In this document: in pieces, positions 16,736-25,869 of the stretch
How positions within the stretch are numbered: the first letter of the stretch is position 1
Layout of the letters: every line of letters begins with the position of its first letter
Assembly (NCBI RefSeq): GCF_024298825.1
Contig: NZ_CP101153.1
Coordinates: 2,728,001-2,792,000, forward strand
DNA length: 64,000 bases
Source of the DNA: Haloglomus salinum
Lineage (GTDB): Archaea; Halobacteriota; Halobacteria; Halobacteriales; Haloarculaceae
Reading direction: 5' to 3'
The notes under the pieces: generated by a model
Seen by the model: the letters and a program-made list of their open reading frames with translations, nothing else
Told to the model about the DNA's origin: nothing
Databases searched by the model: none
Made by a program: the position numbers and the translations under genes

Positions 16736-16807
16736 GAGCGGGCGGGGGCTTTCAACAGGTTATGGTGGCGGTCTCCATCGCAGCGAGAGCGGGCGGGGGC
16801 TTTCAAC
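16736..16807. repeat. Pair of identical 21-bp direct repeats (right-end motif)
   Basis: Bases 16736-16756 and 16787-16807 are identical (beginning gagcgggcgggggctttc) and start 51 bp apart. Each is related in inverse orientation to the left-end motif at 16187. A diverged pair with the same arrangement is at 44477 and 44525. Confidence 0.8.
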
Positions 16808-16970
16808 TCCGTCGTCGCCGTGGCTCTGTGAGAAGAGCATCCGGAGAGTCCGGCAACGTCTCAATCAGAGATAAAAAGCCGAATAATTCAGAAATATTCT
16901 GTATAGATATAAAATATCTGCAAAAAGGTCATGATTCAGAGTTGTTCTCCAAAGTGGGTTCGGAAGTTCC

Positions 16971-18836
16971 CTACGCCCGCTTCTGAATCTCCTCGCGCAG
17001 CACGTCGCTCACGACCTCGCCGTCGGCCTTCCCGCGCAGCGCGCCCATCGCCTCGCCCATCAGGGCGGAGAAGGCGCCCATTCCCTGCTCCTCGATCTGT
17101 CCGGTGTTGCGCTCGACGACCTCGACGACGGCCTCCCGAACCTCCTCCTCGTCCACGCCCGACAGCCCGGCCTCCTCGACCGCTGCCTCGGCCGAGAGGT
17201 CGGGCTGTTCGGCCAGCACCGTCAGCACCTCGCCGATGCCCTCCTTGGCGAGGTCACCGGCCTCGACCAGCGCGAGCACGCCCAGCAGGTGGTCGTCGGT
17301 GAGGTTCTCGACGGGGGCGTCGCGCCGGCGGATCTCCGTGACTGTCGACTCCAGCGTGGTCGCCGCGGTCGTCGGGTCGATGCCGCGGTCGACGGCCTCC
17401 TCGAAGGCCGGCATCCGGCGGCCGTAGGCCACCTGCTCGGCCAGTCCCGCACCGAGGCCGTACTCCTCCTGGTAGCGCTCGACCTTCTCGGTGAGGAGTT
17501 CGGGCGGCTCCACCTCGCTCGGGTCGGGTTCGACGGGCGGCACGTCCGTCTCGGGGTACATCCGCGCGGCGCCCGGCAGGGGCCGGAGGTAGCGCGAGGT
17601 GCCGTCCTCGTTGGCGTCGCGGGTCTCCTCCGGGACGTCCTCCAGTGCGGTCTCGGCGCGGTCGGCGACGGCCTCGATGGACTGCTCGGCCACGTCGCGG
17701 TCGGCCGCGACGATGGCGACCGCGTCCTCGTCGCCGGCGCCCACGGCATCGCGCAGGTCGGCGACCTCGGCCTCGGTGACGCCGTACGCCGGCAACTCGT
17801 CGGTGTGGAAGATGCCACCGGCACCGTGGCGCTTCGCGTGGTCGGAGAGCTCGGTCCCGAGGCGGCGGTCGGGCTGTATCTCCGCGCCGACGATGCCGTC
17901 GAAGCCGTACAGCGGCACCGCCATCACGGCCGATGCGCCGGCGATGACGCCCGAATCGGTGTCGGCGAAGGTGTCGGTCACGTCCTGGGTCTCGCCGACG
18001 CTGGCGTCGCGCTCGCGGAGGTCGTCGCGGAGCTCCAGCAGCCGGACCTGCCGGTGAGCTTCGAGGCGAACGATGTCGTCGATGTCGTCGAGCGACTGGA
18101 CGCCCTTCAGCTCGATACGTGCGCCGTCGGCGATGGAGACGTTCACGTCCTGGCGGATGGTGCCGAGGCCGCGCTTGACCTTCCCCGTCGAGCGCAGGAG
18201 CATCCCGATGCGCTCGGCGGCCTCGCGAGCCTGCTCCGGCGAGCGGATGTCGGGCCCGGTGCCGATTTCGACGAGCGGGATGCCCAGCCGGTCGAGGCCG
18301 AAGCGGACGCCCGTGTCCGTCTCCTCGACGCGCTGGGCGGATTCCTCCTCCAGCAACATGTCGGTGATACCGACGGGACCCTCGCTCGTCGATATCTCGC
18401 CGTCGGTCGCGACCAGCGAGGAGCGCTGGAAGCCCGTCGTGTTCGAGCCGTCGACGACGATTTTCCGCATCACCTGCACCGCGTCGACGACGTCCATGTC
18501 GAGCAGTGCGGCGATCTCGAGGGTGACCTCCAGTGCCTCCTCGTCCAGCCGGGCGGGGGGCTCGTCGTCCTCCTCGACGAGGCAGGTCGAATCGAACGCG
18601 AGGTACTCGAACTCGCGGTCGACCTTCGACTCCTCGAGCGCGGCGTCGTCGATCTCTCCCAGCTCCGAGCGCGTCGGGTGGAGATAGCGGGTGAACCGGC
18701 GTGTCGACTCCTCCGGCTCGCGCCGCGCCGTCGGGCACGAGCAGAACAGCTTCGTCGCGGTGTCGAGTTGCTGGTGGATCTCCAGCCCCGCGACGAGCCC
18801 GAGGTCGGCGTAGTCGTAGTCGCGGTCGTGGTCCAT
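16971..18836 (-). CDS. gatE: Glu-tRNA(Gln) amidotransferase subunit E
   Basis: Archaea-specific subunit of the GatDE amidotransferase, which converts Glu-tRNA(Gln) to Gln-tRNA(Gln); GatE recognises the tRNA and carries the kinase/transamidase site. The N-terminal signature YADLGLVAGLEIHQQLDT and the GatB/E cradle blocks (VMRKIVVDGSNTTGFQR, GIPLVEIGTGPDI, GLGTIRQDVNVSI) are present. An inserted AspRS-like region (about residues 270-400) and the C-terminal YqeY-like tail ending REEIQKRA complete a normal 621-residue GatE. The start at 18836 is the ATG before MDHDRDYDYADLG. The partner gatD is not in this window. A T-rich, TATA-like element lies about 27 bp upstream. Confidence 0.96.
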   Translation of the reverse strand: MDHDRDYDYADLGLVAGLEIHQQLDTATKLFCSCPTARREPEESTRRFTRYLHPTRSELGEIDDAALEESKVDREFEYLAFDSTCLVEEDDEPPARLDEEALEVTLEIAALLDMDVVDAVQVMRKIVVDGSNTTGFQRSSLVATDGEISTSEGPVGITDMLLEEESAQRVEETDTGVRFGLDRLGIPLVEIGTGPDIRSPEQAREAAERIGMLLRSTGKVKRGLGTIRQDVNVSIADGARIELKGVQSLDDIDDIVRLEAHRQVRLLELRDDLRERDASVGETQDVTDTFADTDSGVIAGASAVMAVPLYGFDGIVGAEIQPDRRLGTELSDHAKRHGAGGIFHTDELPAYGVTEAEVADLRDAVGAGDEDAVAIVAADRDVAEQSIEAVADRAETALEDVPEETRDANEDGTSRYLRPLPGAARMYPETDVPPVEPDPSEVEPPELLTEKVERYQEEYGLGAGLAEQVAYGRRMPAFEEAVDRGIDPTTAATTLESTVTEIRRRDAPVENLTDDHLLGVLALVEAGDLAKEGIGEVLTVLAEQPDLSAEAAVEEAGLSGVDEEEVREAVVEVVERNTGQIEEQGMGAFSALMGEAMGALRGKADGEVVSDVLREEIQKRA

Positions 18837-19053
18837 GGCGCGGAGTGTGTCGGGCGGGACCAAAAACGGCCCGATGGCGGGGGGCCGGCCGGCGGCCCCG
18901 CGGCCGGACCGAGAGACACCCATCGGTCCTCTCGACGACCCTTCGTTCCGAGACACGTTAGCCGGTCAGAGCCGGTGAATGACCGTTCAATCGTCGCTTC
19001 AGCGGTTGTAGTACCCGGAAGGTTGATACGGTTGTGTCAGACTCATTTGCACA

Positions 19054-22000
19054 ATGAGAACCCGGTCCACGCTGCGCGGGGGGAGGCGGACCCGGGTCGC
19101 CCTCCTCGTGCTGGCACTGAGCGGCTGTCTGCTGGTCGCGGCGTTCGCACCGGCGGCTGCACTGACTGGAACCGTCACGAGCGTCGCCAACGATGGTGGG
19201 AACACCGGCGCTGGAACCGACGCCGGGAACACCGACACCGACAACGGTGGCCCGACCACCGTCTCGGCGTGTCGCACCATCGAGGCCGCGGGTGACTACC
19301 GGCTCGACGCCGACCTCGCGGCCGACAGCGGGGCCTGCATCGAGATCACCGCCAGTGACGTGGGTCTCGACGGCGCCGGCTACGAGGTGACGAGCGGCGC
19401 GGACGGCACAGGAGTCGAGATCCGCGCGGGCTCGGATGGGACCAGCAACGTCACGGTCCGTGACCTGGCCGCGAACGGAACCCGGGACGGTGTCCTCGTG
19501 ACCGGCTCGCAGGACACGTCCGACGTGGTCGGCATCGAACTCGTCGATATCACCGGCCACAACAACTCGCGGGCGGGCATCCGGACGGTGTTCGCGAACG
19601 TCACCGTCCGGGAGAGCACGCTGACCGAGAACGAGGTCGGGCTGGCGGTGCTCGGCGGGGCCGCTGTCGTCGAGGCGACCGACGCCGAACGGAACGACGT
19701 GACGGGGCTGAAGGCCTCGTTCGACCCGATGGCCCTCACGGTGTCCGGCGGCGCGTTCACGGAGAACGGCGCGCGTGGCATCCTCGTCCGCGAGCTTCCG
19801 GGGGCGAACCTCACGGACGTGAACGCCTCGAACAACGGCTTCGACGGCATCCTCATCGCGTCGACCGCGCCGAACGCCACCCTCCGCGATGTCGACGCCT
19901 CTGCGAACGTTCGACACGGACTCGTCGTGCGTGCGCCCGGCGTTCGCGTGCTGGGCGCGACCGCCAGCGGTAACGGTGGCGACGGCTTCCGGCTCCCGGC
20001 GGTCGATGGCTCGCGCGACGCCCGCCGGCTGCTGGCCGGCGAGACGACGCTCGAAGCACGGAACAACGTCGATGCCGGTGCGCGACTCTCGGGGTCGAAC
20101 ACCTCCGTCTCCGGGCTCGTCGCCACCGGGAACGCGGCCGGGGTCAACCTGACCGACGCGACCGGCGTGACGGTCAACGAGACGGACGCGTCCCGGAACG
20201 ACCGGGGCGTCGTCCTCGCGAACACGTCCGGGAGCGTGTTCGACGAGGGGACCGTCGCGAACAACTCCGGGGTGGGGCTCCTCGTCATCGGCTCGGACGA
20301 CAACACCATGGAGGACCTCACCGCGCTCGACAACGCGGTGACCTACCGCGCGCTGGGCAACGGCCGCACCAGCGTCGACCGTCTGACGCTCGCCCGCGGG
20401 ACGATATCGTTCACCGCCAGCGATGTCGAGTTCGAGACGGTCTCGCGCCCCGCCCCCGCTCGCCCCGGGAACCGGACCTTCGGGCCGTATCTCAACGCCA
20501 CGACGACCGAGAGCACGTCGCTCTCCACCGGCCTGACCGGGAACCTGGGCGGGGGGAGCGGCTTCCTCGACCTGACCGTCGGCTACGCGTCAACCGACCT
20601 CCAGCAGCCACCGCTGGAGGAGCCGACGGTTCGCCTCCACGTCCACGACGGTAGCTGGTCGGCCAGCGGTGGCTCGCTGGACCGGGACGCCAACGAGGTC
20701 TCGCTCAACATCTCCGCGCCGAACGGCGTGTACGCGCCGGCGGCGGACCTGGAGAACGCCATCACGGCCTGCCGTGGCGGGTCACCACTCACCGAGGACG
20801 GGGCGACCTACCGGGTCGATACGGACCTCCAGGGCACCGGGTCGCGATGTCTCGCGGTCAGCGCGAACAACGTCACCGTCGTCGGCTTCGGCCACGGCGG
20901 CGAGCAGCCCCGTACCATCACCGGACAGGACAGTGCCGACATCTCCGGTATCGACGTCCGGCCCGCCGACGACCGGACCGGCGTCACCGTCCGGAACCTC
21001 ACCGTCCGGGACTTCGGCGTCGGTGTCAAACTCCGCGGCGCCAACGCCACGCTCCGGCGCGTCACGGCGTTCAGCAACGCCGACGAGGGAATCCTCGTCG
21101 ACGGCGCCACGAACGCGACGCTGTTCAACACCTCCGCCGTCGAGAACGGGGGGACGACGGGCGACGGCATCCTGCTGCGGGACGCCACCGACACGAACCT
21201 GACGAAGGTCCTCGTCCAGGACAACGGCGCGTGGGGCCTCCGGGAGACCGGCGGCACGACGGGCACGACCGCGGCGGACCTGAACGTCTTCGCCGACCCG
21301 GACGACGACGGCGCGGGCCGGAACGTCGTTCTCGGCTTCGAGGCGGCCCAGGATATCGCGCTCGGCTCGGTCGCCGACCCGGCACGACCGGGCGAGAACC
21401 TCACCGACCTGGGCAACTTCGTCGATGTCGAGGGGCAGCAGGACGGTGCGTACGTCGAACTCGACCTGCGCTACAACGACACCGGCGTCGACGAGGGGAA
21501 CCTCTCGCTGTACGACTACGACGAGCGGGTCGGCGAGTACGCCCCGGTCGAGGGGGCTTCCGTCCACCCGGACGCCGACGTGGTCTCCGCCAACCTCACC
21601 TCGTTCAGCACGTTCGCCCCGCTGGTGAACACGTCGACGAGCAGTGGTGGGGGTGACGGTGACACTGGCGACGGTGACACTGGCGATGGCGAAACGGGTG
21701 ACGGCGACACCGGCGATGGAGACACCGGTGACGGTGACACGGGGGATGGTGACACTGGCGGCGGTGACGAGGAGTCACCGCCTGACATCGGTTCCGGCAC
21801 GGGCGACGGCAGCGGTGACGGTTCGGACGGGGGTAGCAGTGGCGGTGGTGGTGGTGGCGGTTCCGCGTCGACCCAGGACAACCCGTCGTTCGCGACGGTC
21901 GCCGCGAGCGTCAACCGGACGGGCGTGCAGGTCGACGGGACGGTCCGCATCAACGCGACCGTCCGGAACAGCGGCGACGGCGGCGGGCGCTACGAGGCCG

Positions 22001-22479
22001 ACCTCTACCGGAACGACCGCTTCGTCCAGAGCCGTTTCGTCGAACTGTCTCCGGGCGAGGCGGCCGAGATCTCCTTCGAGCGCCAGCCGAGCGAGGTCGG
22101 GACCTACACCTTCCGCGTCGAGAACGTCACGGCGGGGACGGTCAACGTGACCGAGACGGCGCCCGACAACGCGTCGACGACGTCCACGGCTACCCCGACA
22201 CCGGCGCCCGATGACTCGAGCGCCGACGGCGGGACCGATAACGGTGGCGGGGACGGGACCGCCACCGGAGACGGGAGCACCGACGGTTCCGATAGCGACG
22301 ACTCCGGCTCCGACGACTCCGCCGACCCGGGGACCGGCGAGAACGCCCGCGAACCAGGGTCCCCCGGCGATTCCGACGGGGGCTTCGGCGGTCTGGGGCC
22401 ACTCGGGATGGTGGTCGGCGGTATCGGCGCACTGGCTGTCGGCGCGGGTACCATCTACCTCGTCGTACTGAAACCCTGA
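19054..22479 (+). CDS. Large secreted right-handed beta-helix surface protein with CARDB-like domain
   Basis: 1141-residue exported protein with a signal peptide (about residues 14-37). Two beta-helix sections (about 60-450 and 580-780) show repeated PbH1/NosD-type turns such as NVTVRDLAANGTRDGVLV and NATLRRVTAFSNADEGILV. A Gly-Asp-Gly-Asp-Thr repeat stalk (about 867-935) is followed by a CARDB-like Ig domain (about 945-1035: VRINATVRNSGDGG) and an acidic Ser/Asp linker. One C-terminal membrane helix (GMVVGGIGALAVGAGTIYLV) ends the protein. The C-terminus lacks a PGF motif, so anchoring is probably by this helix. Proteins of this build are thought to bind or modify polysaccharides; no catalytic site is evident. 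Many N-x-S/T sites suggest N-glycosylation. Confidence 0.82.
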   Translation: MRTRSTLRGGRRTRVALLVLALSGCLLVAAFAPAAALTGTVTSVANDGGNTGAGTDAGNTDTDNGGPTTVSACRTIEAAGDYRLDADLAADSGACIEITASDVGLDGAGYEVTSGADGTGVEIRAGSDGTSNVTVRDLAANGTRDGVLVTGSQDTSDVVGIELVDITGHNNSRAGIRTVFANVTVRESTLTENEVGLAVLGGAAVVEATDAERNDVTGLKASFDPMALTVSGGAFTENGARGILVRELPGANLTDVNASNNGFDGILIASTAPNATLRDVDASANVRHGLVVRAPGVRVLGATASGNGGDGFRLPAVDGSRDARRLLAGETTLEARNNVDAGARLSGSNTSVSGLVATGNAAGVNLTDATGVTVNETDASRNDRGVVLANTSGSVFDEGTVANNSGVGLLVIGSDDNTMEDLTALDNAVTYRALGNGRTSVDRLTLARGTISFTASDVEFETVSRPAPARPGNRTFGPYLNATTTESTSLSTGLTGNLGGGSGFLDLTVGYASTDLQQPPLEEPTVRLHVHDGSWSASGGSLDRDANEVSLNISAPNGVYAPAADLENAITACRGGSPLTEDGATYRVDTDLQGTGSRCLAVSANNVTVVGFGHGGEQPRTITGQDSADISGIDVRPADDRTGVTVRNLTVRDFGVGVKLRGANATLRRVTAFSNADEGILVDGATNATLFNTSAVENGGTTGDGILLRDATDTNLTKVLVQDNGAWGLRETGGTTGTTAADLNVFADPDDDGAGRNVVLGFEAAQDIALGSVADPARPGENLTDLGNFVDVEGQQDGAYVELDLRYNDTGVDEGNLSLYDYDERVGEYAPVEGASVHPDADVVSANLTSFSTFAPLVNTSTSSGGGDGDTGDGDTGDGETGDGDTGDGDTGDGDTGDGDTGGGDEESPPDIGSGTGDGSGDGSDGGSSGGGGGGGSASTQDNPSFATVAASVNRTGVQVDGTVRINATVRNSGDGGGRYEADLYRNDRFVQSRFVELSPGEAAEISFERQPSEVGTYTFRVENVTAGTVNVTETAPDNASTTSTATPTPAPDDSSADGGTDNGGGDGTATGDGSTDGSDSDDSGSDDSADPGTGENAREPGSPGDSDGGFGGLGPLGMVVGGIGALAVGAGTIYLVVLKP
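21652..21770 (+). repeat. 15-bp tandem repeats encoding GDGDT stalk
   Basis: About eight imperfect copies of a 15-base unit of the type ggtgacggtgacact encode a Gly-Asp-Gly-Asp-Thr repeat in the surface protein. Copies vary mostly at third codon positions, so the repeat is under coding selection rather than a recent expansion. Confidence 0.85.
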
Positions 22480-22562
22480 CGCCGGACCGGCACCGCTGGT
22501 CGGTCGCCCGGTTCGGGCCCGTCCGCCGCGCGATTCTTGCCGCCCCGGTTCGTAGCACGAGC

Positions 22563-23525
22563 GTGACCCGAGCGGTCGCGGTGGCGCTCGCCGCGTTGCT
22601 GGTCTTCGCCGGCTGCAGTGCCGTCGGGGAACCCGCCGAGCGTGGGGCCACGCCAACCCTGACGCCGGCGCCGGTTCCGGAGGATGCGGCCGGCGGCGAC
22701 CCCCCTGCCCGCCCCGGATTCCTCCAGCGCCCCATCGAGCCGTGGACCGTCGGCGACGCGCACGCGGCCACGCTCTCGGGACGCAACTACACCTGGGTCC
22801 TCTCGTACAACCGGACCACCCACCGGTTCGACTTCCCCGACTCCGGGCGCGAGACGGTCCGGGTCGTCCGGGTCGCGAACGCGACTACCTACCGCGTCGA
22901 CCGGCGGGTCCGGGTGACGACCGTCACGGGGCCCGGCCCTTGGCGGGCTGCGACGACGGAGTACGCCGCCGGCGGACTGGTAGCGGAGCGGCGGCCGCCG
23001 ACGGACCCGGTCCGGGTCCGGCCGGTCGAGCGCCCGCGTAACGGCGAGGGTGTCGTCGACGACCGTGCCGAATCGCTGGTCGCGCGGTATCTCGACGCCG
23101 GCGAGACCACGGTCGTCCGGTTCCGTGACGATGGGCGGCGACGGTATCTGGTCCGGGGGCGCGGTGCCCCGCCGTCGGTGACGGCACTCACGAACGACAC
23201 GGTGTCGGACTACCGCGTCGCGGCACTCGTCCGTCCCGACGGCCGCGTGGTGACCCTGCAAGCGCGCTGGCTCGCGGGTCCCCGGACGGTCGTGACCGTG
23301 CGGTCCGAGTATCGTGCGGCCGGGAAGACGTCGGTGCCGGCGCCGGCGTGGTTCGGTGACGCGCCGGTCCAGCAGCCCGGGGACCGGAGTGCGGCGGACT
23401 CCCCGGACGACTGGTTCGCCGGTTCGGACCTCCGCGAGGCCGCGGCCTCCCGGAGAGGGGACGAGCCGTCGAGTGACGGCGTCGACGGCTGGGTCGGGTG
23501 GCCCGACTGGGCGAGCGACGACTGA
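22563..23525 (+). CDS. Secreted lipoprotein of unknown function
   Basis: 320-residue protein with a Sec-type lipoprotein signal: hydrophobic N-terminus MTRAVAVALAALLVFAGC with lipobox FAGC (Cys18). The mature part has a Pro-rich linker and then a domain rich in Arg and beta-strand patterns (YTWVLSYNRTTHRFDF, TTYRVDRRVRVTTV). This build is typical of haloarchaeal lipoproteins without assigned function. A GTG at 22563 is the start that gives the signal peptide. It follows the beta-helix gene by 83 bp on the same strand and converges with fumC. Confidence 0.78.
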   Translation: MTRAVAVALAALLVFAGCSAVGEPAERGATPTLTPAPVPEDAAGGDPPARPGFLQRPIEPWTVGDAHAATLSGRNYTWVLSYNRTTHRFDFPDSGRETVRVVRVANATTYRVDRRVRVTTVTGPGPWRAATTEYAAGGLVAERRPPTDPVRVRPVERPRNGEGVVDDRAESLVARYLDAGETTVVRFRDDGRRRYLVRGRGAPPSVTALTNDTVSDYRVAALVRPDGRVVTLQARWLAGPRTVVTVRSEYRAAGKTSVPAPAWFGDAPVQQPGDRSAADSPDDWFAGSDLREAAASRRGDEPSSDGVDGWVGWPDWASDD

Positions 23526-23546
23526 GGCGGCGTGGTGGCCTGGCGC

Positions 23547-24962
23547 TCAGTCGTCGCCGAGGATACCGCGTTCGGTCATCCGCATGGGGTCGAGCACCTC
23601 GTCGGCTTCGTCCTCGGAGAGATAGCCCTCCTCCAGGACGACCTCGCGAACGGTCTTGTCCTCGGCGAGCGCACGCTTCGCGACCTTGCTGGCCTTGTCG
23701 TAGCCGATGGCCGGATTCAGGGCCGTCGCGAGTGCCATCGACTGCTCGACGCGCTCTTCGCAGTACTCCTCGTCGGCCTCCAGTTTGTGGACGAACTTCT
23801 CGCCGAACACCTCGGCGGTGTTCGACAGGAGCTTCGCGGACTGGAGGAAGTTGTGCGCACAGACCGGCTTGTAGAGGTTGAGGTCGATCTGTCCCTCCGC
23901 CGCGCCCGCGGCGACGGCGGCGTCGTTGCCGACGACCTGCTTGTGGACCTGATTGACCGATTCGGCGACGACCGGGTTGATTTTTCCGGGCATGATGGAG
24001 CTGCCGGGCTGGTTCTCCGGCTGGTCGACCTCGTTGAGCCCGTTGCGCGGCCCCGACGCCAGGAGGCGGAGGTCGTTGGCGATCTTGTTGAGGCTCCCTG
24101 CAATCGTGCGGAGCTGGCCGTGTGCCTCGCCCATCGCGTCGTGGGCGGCCTGGGCCTCGAAGTGGTTGTCTGCCTCGCGGAACTCGAGGCCGGTCTCCTC
24201 GCTGATGTACTCGGCGGCGCGGGTGGGGAACTCGGGATGTGTGTTCAGGCCCGTGCCAGTCGCGGTCCCGCCGAGTGCGAGTTCGCCGAGGTGGTCGCGG
24301 GTGCTGTCGGCGCGGCTGATACCCTTCTCGACCTGCGCGCGGTAGCCGCCGAACTCCTGGCCCAGCGTCACCGGCGTCGCGTCCTGCAGGTGCGTGCGGC
24401 CCGTCTTCACGACGTCCGCGAACTCCTCCTCCTTCGCGGCGAGCTCCTCGCGCAGCGTCTCCAGCGCCGGGATGAGGTCGCGCTCGACCGCCTCCAGCGA
24501 GGCCACGTGCATCGCCGTCGGGATGACGTCGTTGCTGGACTGGCCGTAGTTGACGTGGTCGTTGGGGTGGACCTCGCGGGACCCGATTTCCCCGCCGATG
24601 AGCTCGGTCGCGCGGTTGGCGATGACCTCGTTGGCGTTCATGTTCGAGGAGGTGCCGCTCCCGGTCTGGAACACGTCGACCGGGAAGTGCTCGTCGTGCT
24701 CGCCGGCGATGACCTCGTCGGCGGCCCGCACGATGGCCTCGCCCTTCTCCTCGGGGATGAGGTCGAGGTCGAGGTTCGCGCGGGCGGCGGACTTCTTGAC
24801 GATGCCGAGCGCGCGGACGAACCGCCGCCCGAACGTCACGTCCGAGATGGGGAAGTTCTGGAGCGCGCGCTGGGTCTGTGCGCCCCAGTAGGCCTCCGCG
24901 GGCACCTGCATCTCGCCGAGACTGTCGCGTTCGGTCCGGTAGTCACCGTTGTCCTCGCTCAT
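23547..24962 (-). CDS. fumC: Fumarate hydratase class II
   Basis: TCA-cycle enzyme interconverting fumarate and malate, cytoplasmic homotetramer. The 471-residue length is normal. Signature blocks are TGSGTSSNMNANEV, the catalytic region VHPNDHVNYGQSSNDV, GRTHLQDATPVTLGQEF, and the superfamily signature GSSIMPGKINPV containing the flexible catalytic Ser. These distinguish class II fumarase from the aspartase and argininosuccinase branches reasonably well, although aspartase shares GSSxMPxKxN. The start ATG at 24962 has a TATA-like ctaaatcc about 28 bp upstream, suggesting a leaderless mRNA. Confidence 0.95.
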   Translation of the reverse strand: MSEDNGDYRTERDSLGEMQVPAEAYWGAQTQRALQNFPISDVTFGRRFVRALGIVKKSAARANLDLDLIPEEKGEAIVRAADEVIAGEHDEHFPVDVFQTGSGTSSNMNANEVIANRATELIGGEIGSREVHPNDHVNYGQSSNDVIPTAMHVASLEAVERDLIPALETLREELAAKEEEFADVVKTGRTHLQDATPVTLGQEFGGYRAQVEKGISRADSTRDHLGELALGGTATGTGLNTHPEFPTRAAEYISEETGLEFREADNHFEAQAAHDAMGEAHGQLRTIAGSLNKIANDLRLLASGPRNGLNEVDQPENQPGSSIMPGKINPVVAESVNQVHKQVVGNDAAVAAGAAEGQIDLNLYKPVCAHNFLQSAKLLSNTAEVFGEKFVHKLEADEEYCEERVEQSMALATALNPAIGYDKASKVAKRALAEDKTVREVVLEEGYLSEDEADEVLDPMRMTERGILGDD

Positions 24963-25077
24963 ACCTCGGCGGTCACACGGTGGGGGCTAAATCCCGTCGA
25001 AGCCGGCCACGCTGGCCGTCGTCTCCCCCTCGTTCCAGTCCGCCACAGCAAAGCCCACGGCCAACCAACGCCGTTCC

Positions 25078-25386
25078 GTGTACGTCTCCAACGCGGTCAC
25101 GCCGATGGTCGAGGACCCGCCCGACGAGCCCGTGGCGCTCGTTCTTCGGACCGACGACGACACCGACACCGACACCGTCGTCGCCGCCGTCGAGGACATC
25201 GGGGGCGAGCACGAGCGTGACCTCGGGTTCGGCGACGTGCTGGTGACCGTCCCCGGCGACGCGGTCGGCGACGTGCTCGATATCGCCGGGCTGTCGGCCG
25301 TCGAGACGGGCGCACTCGCCGAGATGACCGACGCCGACGGGGCCGGCGAGGACGTGGAGATGGGGGACGGCGACGGTTCTGACTGA
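25078..25386 (+). CDS. Hypothetical acidic protein
   Basis: Possible 102-residue acidic protein of unknown function, beginning at GTG 25078 or at ATG 25105 (MVEDPPDEPVALVLRTDD). The middle has a beta-alpha-beta look (VALVLRTDDDTDTDTVVAAV, then FGDVLVTVPGDAVGDVLDI), reminiscent of small ferredoxin-like folds, and the tail is Asp/Glu-rich. Codon use and acidity match real haloarchaeal genes, and the opposite strand reads a Ser/Thr/Arg-rich frame typical of shadows. It stands between the divergently oriented fumC and the BolA gene. Confidence 0.6.
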   Translation: MYVSNAVTPMVEDPPDEPVALVLRTDDDTDTDTVVAAVEDIGGEHERDLGFGDVLVTVPGDAVGDVLDIAGLSAVETGALAEMTDADGAGEDVEMGDGDGSD

Positions 25387-25455
25387 AGATCGCGACTATA
25401 TCACGAGAACTGCAACTCCCACGATAATGTGGGGTACACGCTACCTGTATATCGA

Positions 25456-25719
25456 TTAATCGAACGTCTCCGGGGCGTCCTCGAACTCCTCGGGTGTGTA
25501 CGTCTTGAGCTCCAGAGCGTGGATATCGGTCGTCATGTGCCCCTCGAGCGCGTCGTATATGATCTGGTGCTGGTTCACGAGCATCTCGTCCTCGAACGCC
25601 GGTGAGACGACCAGCGCGGCGAGGTGGTCGTCGTCGTGTTCGCCGCGGGCCCGGCGCACCCGTACGCGGGCGTCGGGGAGTGCCTCCCGGATGAGGTCCT
25701 CCACGTCGGCAGGGTTCAT
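25456..25719 (-). CDS. BolA family protein
   Basis: 87-residue protein of the BolA/IbaG family. Members bind monothiol glutaredoxins and [2Fe-2S] clusters and are linked to iron-sulfur trafficking and stress. The class II KH-like fold is recognisable from LIREALPDARVRVRR and from HLAALVVSPAFEDEMLVNQH followed by QIIYDALE; the invariant His lies in the final ALELKTYTPEEF area or just before it (TTDIHALEL). The start at 25719 is an ATG with ggatttatcc about 29 bp upstream. It is monocistronic, and AT-rich DNA follows the stop. Confidence 0.88.
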   Translation of the reverse strand: MNPADVEDLIREALPDARVRVRRARGEHDDDHLAALVVSPAFEDEMLVNQHQIIYDALEGHMTTDIHALELKTYTPEEFEDAPETFD

Positions 25720-25807
25720 GTCCGGTCGTGGGACCGGTGCGGGGATAAATCCCGTCGAGACACGCACGACCCGTGGCCCCGGCGGCGCAGTCCCGCGCGG
25801 GCCGTCA

Positions 25808-25817
25808 CTATATAACT
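25808..25817 (+). promoter_or_regulatory. TATA box upstream of the exported phosphoesterase
   Basis: The AT-rich actatataac is the strongest TATA-like sequence in the gap. It lies 53 bp before the ATG at 25870, implying a leader of about 25-30 nt. Confidence 0.5.
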
Positions 25818-25869
25818 CTCCCTACATCAACGGCATCGTACCCATTGTGCGGTAGTCGAACGGTTCCGT

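Larger units (their letters stand above)
16095..16970. other. Gene-free intergenic region with palindromes and repeats
   Basis: No credible gene is visible in this 876-bp stretch. From 16127 to 16830 it is a patchwork of short palindromes and repeat motifs, including the hairpin at 16211-16232, the gctcgcttcgctcgc-type palindrome around 16234-16258, a left-end motif at 16187-16205 and right-end motifs near 16736 and 16787. From 16861 to 16960 it turns sharply AT-rich; read on the minus strand this is a T-rich tail just after the gatE stop and probably contains its terminator. Confidence 0.8.

Noticed and set aside
16736-16807. CRISPR-like direct repeats
   Set aside because: Only two repeats of 21 bp with one spacer, no cas genes, and similar motif pairs occur at other intergenic sites.
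16309-16831. Several short frames in the gene-free repeat region
   Set aside because: All are Arg/Ser/Pro-rich with no similarity and coincide with palindromic repeats.
21652-21770. CRISPR-like or satellite repeats
   Set aside because: The repeats are in frame within a surface-protein gene and encode a Gly/Asp/Thr stalk.
24987-25199. Minus-strand 70-codon frame opposite the hypothetical gene at 25.1 kb
   Set aside because: Ser/Thr/Arg-rich composition typical of an antisense shadow; the plus-strand frame is acidic and gene-like.
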